Origin: Anisodus tanguticus
Lineage: Eukaryota; Streptophyta; Magnoliopsida; Solanales; Solanaceae
DNA length: 64,000 nt
Direction: 5' to 3'
Assembly: GCA_034509755.1 (NCBI GenBank)
Contig: JAVYJV010000037.1
Coordinates: 372,001 to 436,000, forward strand
The position numbers and the translations under genes are program-made. Under the pieces are notes generated by a model, which saw only the letters and a list, made by a program, of their open reading frames with translations, had not been told where the DNA came from and searched no databases. The stretch's first letter is position 1, and every line of letters starts with the position of its first letter. Below are positions 1 through 11,300 of the stretch, in pieces.

Positions 1-1178
1 TTTATTTTAGTTAAATCATATTAACATTAAACTGAATAAAACCTAATAAATTTAAGCAGAATAAAATCATATAAAGAGAATAAAATAATTTTTTTTTTAG
101 TTAAATCAACTTTAGACTTATTTTTTTTAAATTGCTTAGACTTTATTTTAACTTAAATTACATTGAATTTACTTAAAGTAATTTACAAAGAAAATTTTTT
201 TTCAAAACTAAATTACATAACCTTAGTTTATTTAATCTTTCTTAAAACTGAATTAAAAAAATTTTCTTAAATAACATAAACTGATTGTATTTAAAGTTCA
301 AGTCTTATTGGTTCAAATTTAAAAAAGAAAATAAAATAATAAACTTGAAAAATTAATTACTTTATTAAACACAATTAATTTTATAACTAAATAGAATTTA
401 TTTGAAAATATTTATAAAATTTTATAATAAATAAAAAAACAATCAAAGTATCATCGATCACGAATAAAGACAATGAAGCTTTATTTAATATTTATATTAA
501 AAAAAAAACTAAAAAAACTTAGTTTTTTTCATCAGTTTTAACGAAACGATAGTTAATTCACTTGAGATTTAATTCTAAAGGATCTTAAAAATTGACGAGT
601 TGGATTTGTGAACTAGCGTTAAAAGAATAGTTTTTGCATTCATCATTCGGTTGAATGTGTCATTACTCGAGGATGTCTTTTTAAATTTTTTTCTTTGGAC
701 TTTTTTCACTATTTTTAAATTTAATATAAGTTTTTTTAACTTTTTTAATATATTTCATCACTTGGCCGTTAACAGTTTTTAATATTCAAAACTATGTGTT
801 CAGAATTTTTTTATAAAAAAAAACAATTTTGTTTTGATACATTTTTTTTTAACTTAAAAGGTCAAGTTGTTTTGGTTAAGTTTTTTTAAATAAGAAAAAA
901 TTAAATTTAAAAACAAAAAAAAAAATATTATTTTTAACTGTCGATAAATCAAATACCTTTTTCAAAATGTTAAAAACGTCAATTTTTCAACTTAATTTAG
1001 TTTTATTGTTGAATAATTGAAGAAGAAAAAAAAATTTCATTCTGTTAAATAGAAATCAAAATTCTGTTGATCAGTTTACTTTCTTTAAATTGATGCATTT
1101 ATTTTATTTACTTTCATAAACTATTGTACGTGTTGTAAAGTTGAGTTTTAGAAAAGAATTAAAAAAATATATTTTTAG
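1..1178. other. Gene-free A+T-rich left edge
   Basis: No coding region was recognised. The sequence is mostly A and T runs. The stretch around 560-690 is somewhat less A+T rich and contains an isolated CTCGAG, but it has no open frame or known RNA fold that I can support. The missing N-terminal exons of the TKFC gene were looked for here, as a frame encoding the glycine-rich DhaK motif, and were not found. Confidence 0.5.
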
Positions 1179-1587
1179 ATCGTCAAAATAAAATTGTTAA
1201 AAAAAAATACTTCAAGCAACAATCAAAGTAGTAAACAGATACAAGATGTAAAAGTAATTCTACACTCAAACTTTATGTGTTCTGAAAACCAGAATATTGT
1301 TACTTTCGAGACTGCGGTCAATTCCCGAAAGAGCATTGGTGAGGTAAAAAAAAAATCGAAAATAAAAAAAAGAAAAGAAGCTTTGATGTAATTTCTTTAA
1401 GTTTAAATAAAAAAAAAGATCTTTATTACCAGCTACAATGATTATCATTTAAATGCCTGAGGATTATTTTTTTCTTTTTGTATTATTTATATTAAACCAA
1501 GTTCGACATAGCTTATTTAAACCGATTTCAGTAGACCTCTATCACATTTTTATCAGCTTGAACAAAGATGGCCTCTGGATTTCTTAA
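1179..1587 (+). other. Candidate two-exon 3' gene fragment, unknown
   Basis: This gene is not recognised. An exon may run from 1179, after a T-rich acceptor ending TTTTTAG, to 1338, before the donor GTGAGG. A second donor, GTAAAA, follows five bases later. It would join 1532-1587 after the acceptor CGATTTCAG. The join keeps one frame for 71 codons and ends at TAA 1585-1587. The encoded peptide is mixed in composition, including DVKVILHSNF and SLNKDGLWIS, unlike the Lys/Phe/Asn noise typical of this A+T background. Bases 1290-1345 and 1525-1590 are visibly richer in G+C. No start codon is supported, so it would be the 3' end of a gene that begins further left, or a pseudogene. It does not resemble TKFC. 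Confidence 0.25.
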
Positions 1588-2293
1588 CATTAATATTTAA
1601 TGCTTTCCAAAAAATTTGCTTAAAAAATTCAAGAATAAATTGATTTATTTGATATTTTCAATTAGTTTTAGTGTTTTTTAGTTTTTTCGAAAAACTTTTC
1701 TTCAGAAGTGAAATTTTAAAATTAAAATGCAAATAAAAACCTATTACTGTCATTACAAATAAATTTTTTATTTAGAAATGTCACCTTAAATTTTTTGGTT
1801 ATTTTTAACAAAGGTGTTCAAAAACTTTAAATAAAAAAATTTTATAAGGTTAATGATGGTTAATTAGTTAAAAATAAACACCATAAAGTTACATCAAAGT
1901 CCTATAAAACATTTTCCATAAAACTTTTTTAGTTTGTCGATTTTCTTACTTGTCGAATCTTAATTTTTTTTATTTCTGTGAAAAGAAAAATTTTTTGTAA
2001 AACGGAAGTCGTCCAAAAGCTTGATTAGCTTACAAAATAAATAGATAATTTTGTTTATAGAAGCTAAAAAGTTAAAGGCAGTTACTCAATTCAATTGTAA
2101 TTAGTCGCCTGGCGGCACTCGGGAACGTGCTTAGGATGAAGTCGGTCTTTTAATTGTCCGTTAAAAAGTTTTATCAAAAAGTTACAATTTAATTTACATC
2201 TTTAAGACTTAAATAATTCTTTTGTTTCAAATAAAAATTAGTTTGTTTTTTTTCACTTTTTTATTTATTCTTTTTTTTTTTTTTGATTTATAG
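1588..2293. other. Upstream of TKFC exon, with a G+C-rich patch
   Basis: No gene was recognised. A conspicuous G+C-rich patch lies at about 2103-2160 inside otherwise A+T-rich DNA. It contains CCTGGCGGCACTCGGGAACG. It has no tRNA shape and only a 25-codon open frame. It could be a promoter, a non-coding first exon or a conserved element belonging to TKFC. Confidence 0.4.
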
Positions 2294-5200
2294 AAAGATA
2301 TAGAGATTTTATTAATTTTGATCAATTATACCGGAGACAGACTAAACTTTGGACTAGCTGCTGAACAAGCTCGGTTTTTAGGTTATAAAGTAGAAATTGT
2401 TATTGTAGCAGACGATTGTGCATTTTATGATGATAGTTTTAATGAATTAAATTTTCAAAATTCAGATGAAAGTTTTGTACAAAATGAAAAATTAGGTACT
2501 AGAGGTTTAGCTGGAATTTATTTAGCTATAAAAATAGCTAATATTTTAATAAAAAAGCAACTTAACATTTATCAAGTTAAAAAAAGTTTAGAAAATATTT
2601 TACAACTTTTAACAACGTATTCTGTTTCTTTAAATAGTTGTAATATTCCAGGAATTGGAACATCATTTAAAATAGAAGAATTACAAATGGAATTAGGTTT
2701 AGGTGTACATGGTGAATTAGGCGTAAAAAGAGCTAGTTTAGAATCTTTACATTCTATAATAAAAAGAATGATCTATCAACTCATTAAAACTTTGACAAAA
2801 AAAATAAGTAAAAGACTGATAGATGTACCTGAAAAAGAACTTGGTTTTGTAGTTTTAATAAATAATTTAGGTGGTTCATCTAATTTTGAGTTAAATATGG
2901 TTAAGAATGAATTAATAGAGCAATTAAATAATACAGAAATATTAATTAAACCAGAAAACTCTACAGATCTTTCAAATCAAGATCAACTTTTTTTGAAAAG
3001 ATTATGTAAAATTGAAAGAATATTTTGTGGTTCTTTTTTGACAAGTTTTTCAATGCACGCTGTTTCTATTACATTAATACCAATTTTAAATAAAGACGAT
3101 TTAATAGATCTTATTGATTCTGCTAATTTAAGTAATTTCGGTTATACATCTGGAAAATTAAATGATAATATTTTTAAAGAATCTAATCAAAAACAATTCG
3201 AATCAAAGATAAATGAATGTTTTGATAATTTGAGTTTAATTGAACCTATTTTTAAAAAGGCATTAATTAAAGCATGTCAAAATTTGCTTCATGCTAAAGA
3301 TGAAATAAATATTTTAGATTCAGAATTAGGAGATAGTGATTGTGGTACAACTATGGCTAATATGGCTAGCAATTTGTTAACTGAATATTTACGTAGTAAT
3401 GAGAATTCAAAATGCTCTTTTTATCATCTAGCTCACTTGATGAGTAGTAATGTTGGTGGTACTTCAGGTGCAATTTATTCTCTTTTATTTACAGGAATGT
3501 CAAAAGAATTAACTTTTTTACAAAATGAACACAAGAAAAGTACGAACTCTAAATTACCTTTGAATAATTTTAAACTATGGGGTCAAATTTTAGAAAAAGG
3601 TGTTCAATTGATAACTAAATATAGTTTTGCAAATTTAGGTGATCGAACATTAATTGATGTATTGAAACCTATCTCAGATTATCTTATGAAAATAGATGAA
3701 AATCAAAGTTTAGTAGAAAAATATAAAAAATTAGATGAATTGAGTATTCTGGTCGATGAACTTACAAGTAAAACGGCTAAACTTGTTCCAAAATGTGGTA
3801 AGTTTTAAAAAAAATATTAAAAAAATTTGAATTAATCAATTTTTGATTCAAAATCATTAAAGGATTGTGCTGTAGTCAACATTTTTTTTAGATAACATAA
3901 AACCACTTTGTTTTTGCTTTTATTTTTTTTCTGCAAACTAAAGCAAATTTCACAATTAAATTAAATCTTTTTTTTGTATAAAAAGATTAAATTTTATGAA
4001 AATTTTAAAGATTTTTGGCCTAAAAAAGTCATAAAAAAATAAGATTTTATTAAAATTTTTCAAAAGAAGGAAAAGTTTATTCTTCTTTTTACTAATTACT
4101 AACACATTTGAAATCTGCTTAATTTTATAGACTAAAATTTGTGCACGTGCAGTTGACTGAGCTTTATTTAGTTTTGGTAAACAATTTCCAGTTAGCGGTT
4201 TTCACGCTCTTTCAATTACAATCTAAAATAATTTATGTATAACTCTTTTTTTTCAAACCATCTTAATCTTTATCCTTTTGATAGTTTTTGCAAAATTAGA
4301 AAAATTTTCTAAAAATTAATTTCCGTTTTGAATAAAATGAAAAAATAGTCTAAAACTTAGTTATAATTAGTTTTTTTTGAAGAATGAACATTATTTGTCT
4401 ATTGTATGTGCTTAGAATTTCAATGAAAACCAACCCAAATGTCCTTTTTATCAAAAGTGTTTTGAGCGACTTATTTTAGAGTGTCAAACATCTATTTTTT
4501 TTTTGTAGAATATAAAGTTTCCGTAGTTTTAAAAGAAGATTGTTTTGTTTAAAAAAAATAGCATTTTAAACACTAAAATATTTAAGCGTTTTTCTTCTTT
4601 TTTTTAAATTTACCAAAACTGACCATAAGCCTTTTTATAAGGTCTAAAAATTCGAATAAGCTTTTAAAATCTTATTTTTTTTGATTATTTTGAAAAAAAA
4701 TATTTTATCAGACAAAAACTTGAACTTGAATTATTTAAAAACATTTTTAATGTGTGAACAAAAGTAAAAACTTTTTAGCTTTTTTTTTTGAAGTTTACAG
4801 TTATTCAGCTTTTTGTCACTCATGGTTAGTGTATTTAATTAATTTAACTAACTTGCATTTAAATGTGCATTCAAATAATTTCTTTTTCCGCTTTCTGTTT
4901 CAATTCAAAACTTTTTTTTTCTAAAAATAAAAAAAAGAAGAAATAGTTTTTTGATTGGCATAGAAAATTTTTCAAAGTAGAACAAATTCTAATCTGATTT
5001 AACTATTTTTTATACGTGCTAGCACGTGCATATACTCTTGCAACTTAATCAGTTTCTTCAATTACATTTTAAACCAAAAAAAAAATTTCACTTTCACAGA
5101 GGTAAAATAAGTTAAAAAAAAAGAAACTTTTTATAACAAAAAGATTAGTGATTAAACACAAATTTTGCAATTAACTAGAAAAAAAAACTTTTTAAAAGAA

Positions 5201-5358
5201 AAAAATCTTTAACTTTAATTTAATTTGATTTTGATTGATTAGGTCGTGCAAGTTATGCAGCAAATCGTAGTAATAATAATGTTGATCCAGGTGCTAAAGG
5301 CGTTTATTATTGGTTGAATGCAATTTTGGATACAATTAAAGAAACTAAACCTTTTTAA
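2294..5358 (+). CDS. TKFC: Triokinase/FMN cyclase (TKFC/DAK), 3' part
   Basis: ATP-dependent dihydroxyacetone/glyceraldehyde kinase. Animal orthologues also cyclise FAD to riboflavin 4',5'-cyclic phosphate in the cytosol. Two exons are visible: 2294-3797 and 5243-5358, joined in frame across a 1.4 kb intron. The first starts after a T-rich TTTATAG acceptor; the second ends at TAA. DhaK (DAK1) signatures are NYTGDRLNFGLA and LGLGVHGE, whose His binds the substrate covalently in the family. DhaL (DAK2) signatures are LGDSDCGTTMA (Mg-ATP aspartates), NVGGTSGAIYS and GDRTLIDVL. The last exon supplies GRASY and the C-terminal helix. The visible part is 539 codons. Roughly the first 105 residues, including the family's GGGSGHEP loop, are missing, so the gene is 5' partial here. 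The intervening intron is much longer than the 50-150 bp introns of the other genes. Confidence 0.9.
3798..5242 (+). other. Long TKFC intron
   Basis: GTAAGT donor at 3798 and ATTAG acceptor ending at 5242. The intron is A+T rich with no gene inside. It carries two CACGTG palindromes, at 4144-4149 and 5023-5028, which are rare words in this base composition. Intronic enhancer activity is only an inference. Confidence 0.7.
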
Positions 5359-8300
5359 ATTGACGTAAGTATATTTTTAATAAGATGAAACACTTTTAAT
5401 AATTTTTTATTCAAATTTTTATCAATGGTTTTGTCAAATCTTTAGATTGAAAAAAAAAACTTTGAAATAAATTATTCAATAAAAAATGTTCTATAAAAAC
5501 TTTTTGCAACAGTTTCAAATTTTTTTTTTTTTTGTTTTTATGAAAACTTACCTTTTTGAATTTTTTTTGATACTTTATCAAACTTTTCATTTTATAGCTC
5601 TTGTTCATAAAAGTTTTTAATTCAAAAAATCATAAACTATAACGTTTTATACAAAAACACTAAAAATTAAAAAATAGAGAAGAAAAAATTGAGATGAAAA
5701 ATAAAAAACATTACAAGGAAAAAATACAGAAAAAAAACCTTGAAAAATAAAAATACAGACAAAATTATTGAGAATCAAAAAAAAACACAAAAACTTTTAA
5801 AATCAAAAACTATGCCCATTAAAATGGTTAATCAGAGTATATAAAAAAATTTTAAATTAAAAAGTTATACATTAAAGTTTTAATCAAAAAAATATAAAAA
5901 TTTTTTTAAATTAAAATCTATTTAGTGAAAAAAACATGTTTTTTAAATTTATTACAAAGATTTTTCATTTCAAACCTTTAGCCCATTTTTAACTCTAAAT
6001 CATTATTTTTTTAATAATTTTTTTTCAGAGTTTTGTTAACATTTTTAAAGCTCAACATCTTTTATATTTAATTAAGCCTTATGAATGATGAAAACAAGTA
6101 GTGTCGAAATAGTTTTTAAAAAAAAAGAAAATTTTCATTATAAAGTAAAACTTTATGAAAAAAAGAAATTTTTAAAGTCTTATCAATGTTTGAAATGAAT
6201 TTTCATATCGATTTCATTTTCTTTAATTTATCATCTCAAAACTTTATATTCACTAATAAAAAAAAAAGAAAAAAAGTTTTTAGAAAAAAATGTAAAAAGA
6301 CGCGTGTGTTTTTTTAAATTAAAAAAAAAAAAAAAAAACTGATTGTTTAACGAGATTTTAGGATGAAAATTTAATTTAAGTTGCCAAATTAAAAAATTAA
6401 ATTTTGATCATTTTGACTCATTTTTTTATTTTAAAAAAATGGAAATATTTTTAAAAGCTATTAAGCTAAATTGTTTTTTTTTATATTTATTTTAGTTTAC
6501 TAATTGTTCAGAACATTGAGTTTCGATTATTTTTTTTTAAAAAAAAAAAAAAGTTAAATCGATATTACAAAGCTGCTAGAATAAAAGTTTTAAAGTAATT
6601 TAAACGCAATTTGTTTTAAATACAATTTAAGTATTTTATTTAGATTTATTATGTTTTGTAACTATTTGCAAATAAAAAATTATTAAAAGAATACTTTATT
6701 AATAGAAATGTTAAGAAAAAATTTAAAAAAAGTTTAACAAAAATTTTTAACTAAAAAATTTAACAAAATTTTTTAACAAATTTTTACGTAAATTAAAAAG
6801 CCCTAAAGATGGTAAATATCAATTGAAAGAAATTTTCACTGCATAAAACAAAAATTTTGAAATGACGACTTATTTAAAGAACTTTTTCAACTAGTTATTA
6901 GATTCCAGCTGTTTCATCACAATTTTCACATACATCATTATGAATTATTTTTTATTTATTTTTTACGCTTATGTACTAGGTTCATTTATAAAAGCATCAA
7001 AGTATATACCAAGAAGTATGCGATTTCAATATCTTTTCATCTTAAGCATAATAAAACAAACAAAAAAAAAATTTTGGATAAAAATTTTTAAAAAGTGAAG
7101 ATTGTTTTGACAAATTCGCCGTTTCGGTGATTTATTTACTCATTTGTTTGCTTAAAATGTTGAGTTCTAAAATACAAAAAAATGTCAACATTGTATTGTA
7201 TAAGCTTGTTGAACAACTTTTTTTTAAAAAAAAAATTTTTTTTTGTTCGAACTAAGTTAGAAAGTTTTTTTTAATAAAAATATTTTTTGTAACTTATGCA
7301 AAGTTTATTTAGTGGTTTTTTTATGTTTTAATAAAAGTAAAATTTTTGTTACAATGATTAGTAAAAGAGTTTTTCAACTTCTTGACTATTTACTTTTTGT
7401 TAAAATTGTTGCTTTTTTTTCTATAATTTCTAACTTTTAATTTCAGAGAAACTTTATCAAAGAAACTTTATAAGAAGAAAATTTTTTAAGAAAACTTTTT
7501 TAAAAAATATTTTTTATAAGTTCTTAGTCTTTTTCATTAAAAGTTTTTCGAAACTTTTTTTTAATTAATTCTTAGTTTTTAAGAAATTTTTTATTTAAAA
7601 AAAAAAAAGTTAAAAAGCTTTTAATTTAAATTAGTTTAATTTTAATCTTTAAATTATTAACTTGAATGTATAAGTTAGAAAGTTTTATTTTAAATTTATC
7701 TTTATAAAAGACTTTAAAAAGCAATCAAAATTTAAAAACATTTATAAAAAAAGATTTAACCTTAATACAAAAAAACATATCTTTTTAAAAAAATTTTTTA
7801 CAAAAAAATAATAGATGAAACTTTTAAAAAATACCTAGCTTAAGAATTTTGCCAATTATGTCTTTTTTTTGTAGAAAATTAAGATGATAAACATATAATT
7901 TATTGAAAAGAAAAAAAAATTTTTCTTCAAAAAAATGTTTATAAAAAGTTTGAAGTTCTAAATTGTCAAAAGTTTTGTATTTTAGATTTTTAAATTTTTT
8001 TGATTGTTGGTGATTCAAAAATACTTTGATAACAGTATTGTTCTTCATTTATGAAATGAATCTTTATATAAAAACAAATTTTTAAACAGATCTTATCATA
8101 AGCACGTGTATTTTATTCGAGTTGGCAAATAAAATAAAGTTTATAATTCTAAGTTTAGTAATTTTTTTTTTTGCTGAATGTCTGTGTAAGGTTGATTATT
8201 AAAAATAAAATTAGATTAAAAACTGGTTGATAATTTAAAAAAAAAATGAAAATAAAGCTTTACTGAAGATAATATTTTTAGATTTTTTTATAATAAATTA

Positions 8301-11300
8301 TTATAACGCATGCGTTAAACACTTTTGATACATTAAAAATAATTTTAGTCCTATACTAAACTGGTCTAGTGAACATTTAACTGACAAACAGTGAACATCT
8401 TTTTTTTCATGATTAAGTTTTCTTTTTTAATAAAATATTGATGTTTAATGTATTTGATTGTGTTTTAAAAAAAGATTTTTCATTTTATTTTTTAATTTGA
8501 TAATTCATGTACTCAAATTTAAAAAAAAAAATGAAATTGTGGTTTTTCAACAATGTTTTAACTTGAATATGATTTCTACCAAAAAATTAAATCGAGCTTA
8601 TTAATTATCTTTATCATGTTAATTTTTTAAATAAAAAAGTGACAAAATATTGGATTATAAATTAATTCTTAATTTAATAAAAGAAAAAATTAATGAAAAA
8701 AGTTTTAATCTAAAAAAAGTTTAAAGTTTTATAAAAAGTTTACCAAAAATCTGACAAAAGTTTGAAAAAAAAAAAGTTATAGAATAATAAAAGTTTTGAG
8801 AAAATAAAAGTTTTTATGAAATTAAAAGTAAATTAAAACTAAAGGGGTTTGATAAAAATTGAAGATTGGACAAAAAGCTTAATGTAACAAACCTGAAAGT
8901 AAAAATTAAATAAAAGTTTTTATATTTAAAAATAAAATTTATAGCTTGATGAAAGTTTGTTAAATTTAAAAAAAAATTGATGAATTTATAAATTTGAAAA
9001 GTTTTATAGAATTTGATAAAAATAAGTTTTTTTTTGAAAGTTAAAATTAGATGAAAAGTAAAATCAACAAAAATTTTTTAAATATTTTTTTAAGTAAACT
9101 CAAATAACATTTTGCTTAAAATTGTACAAAAATTCATATTTAAAAATAGATCAAAATAAATTTTTCATCTCTTTAAAAAGATTTAAAAATATTTTTTCAA
9201 AATAGATAAAAATGAATTTTCTATTTTAGAATACATGGAAACAAAATTAAATTTAATAGACTTAGAAGACTATATGAGAATAAACTATTTAATGTTTCTT
9301 GAATTCAAAATTTTTTATGGAGAATAAATTTTTTAAACTCTTTTTTACTAACAATAAACAATTCAAACTTCAAGGAATATTATAATTAAAATTTTTATAT
9401 TAAACTTTTTATACTGAGAATGAACTTTCGATAACAAGAATAAAATTTTCATAAGGGTTTTTATTGAAACAAATTTATAAAAAGAAACTTTGATCAATTA
9501 AAAATATTCATAAAATCTTAATAATTTTGTAAAAAAGAAATTAACTTTTTAATTGAAAAAAAAATTATCAAAATTAATGCATCTTAATTAATAAAGTTTA
9601 AATCAGCTTAAAAAACTTGATGAAAGTTTATCGAAAATTTTGAAATATTTTTGTGTATTTTTCATTGAAAATTTTTGAAAATTAGTGTTCTACTTAAATA
9701 TTTTGGTTTAAATACTCTAAGCTTCTTAATGGAGTGAAGTAAGTGTAAAATTTTTTCTTTTTTAAATATCAATCTATAAGTTTTTTTTTTAAAAAAAAAT
9801 AATTATGAATAATCTTTTTTGATTAATTTTTGCATGTTTTAGTTTGGTTAAAAAAAGTTTTAATTTGCAATTTAAAATACAAAATTTTAAGATGTTTTTA
9901 TCTATTAAATACATTAAAATATTTTTTTCATTAAAACACTTGAAAATTATAAACTTGAAAAGTTTTTTTTTACAAAACTTACCTTTTTCTTCTTCAAAAA
10001 CTAATCCTTAACTATTTTTGAGAGACTTTTATAATTAAAATTATTTTAAAACATCATTAGAAAAAATTTATGATGCTTTCTTGAATTTTAAAACAAGAGA
10101 AAAAATTATAATTAAGATAAAAGTTCAGAATTTTAAAGTTTTGAAATAAAAAAATCAGATTTTTGATTCTTGCTTTTTTTTGACCAAACAAATGCTTAAA
10201 TTTCCCTAGAGTACTTTAACTTTTTTTTTTGCCAATTTTAGAACCACAAAGCTTTCTTTACGTAACAATTTTTGCATTCAAATTAGCGTATTAAGTTTGA
10301 ACTGGGAATTAATGTAAATTAAATCTACTAGGCCTTATCAATTGACCCTTACTTTAAGCTAGTTATTTAAAAAAAAAAGAATGAAATTTAATTGTTTCAA
10401 TCAAACTTAAAAATAAGAATTTTAAACATTTTTTGAATTAAACTTCTTTTTTTTTCAAAGATTGACTTTGAAATTTGTTTATCATTAAAGTTTAAAGACA
10501 AAATTTGAAAACAAATTCTTTTTTTAATGAAATTTGAATTAAAAGTCTTTTAAATAAAAATCTTAATGTAATGGAATCAATTGAAATTCATGTGCAATTT
10601 AATGCCTGTAAAATAGCTATTAATTTTTTTCTTGATTTGTTATTTCTGTTTTTTTTTGTTCTTTACTATTTGTTTTTTTTAATTTTTTTTTGTGGATTTA
10701 AACTCTAAAATAATTTCTTGAATAATTCTGATCAAAAATTTTCTTGAAATTATTTCTTTTCTAATAAGGTAAAATTTCTGAAACGATAAAAAAGTTAATT
10801 TTTTTAAAAGTTTTAAAAAAGGATTCTTTAAAAGATTTAAAAACTAAATCTTTAAATAAATTTTAAAACTAATTCTTCAGATAAATTTAAAATTTAATTT
10901 TAGATCGATTTTGAAACTGATTCAAAGATAAATTTTAAATTAATTTCTTAGATGTTCAACAAAAGTTTGAAATAATTTTCTAAGTAAAATTTCAAAAAAG
11001 TTTAAAAATAAAAGTTAAACTTAGGTAAAGTTGAAGTTAGTTTACTTTTATTAAAAAAAATTCTTTATAAAACTTCAAACATAATTTTTGAATAAAAATA
11101 ACATTTGAATAAATTTAGAATTTATAGACAAAACAATTTACATTATTTTAATTGAACTTATATTGATAAAACTTAAGTTGATTAAATTAAATATTTTAAC
11201 TAAATATAAACAAGTCAATAATTAATCAAATTATTCTAAATCAATATAAAGTATCTAAAATTTTATTCTTTAAAAAAGTTTTTTTTTTATTGCACCACAA

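Noticed and set aside
2103..2160. G+C-rich patch considered as a tRNA gene
   Set aside because: No acceptor stem pairing, no D-arm or T-arm consensus and no anticodon loop.
5411..5608. 65-codon minus-strand open frame after TKFC
   Set aside because: Lys- and Phe-rich product read from A/T tracts in the TKFC 3' flank; not coding-like.
7824..8048. 74-codon open frame on the minus strand
   Set aside because: Lys/Phe/Asn/Leu composition equals random A+T-rich DNA; no signal, motif, splice context or neighbour support.
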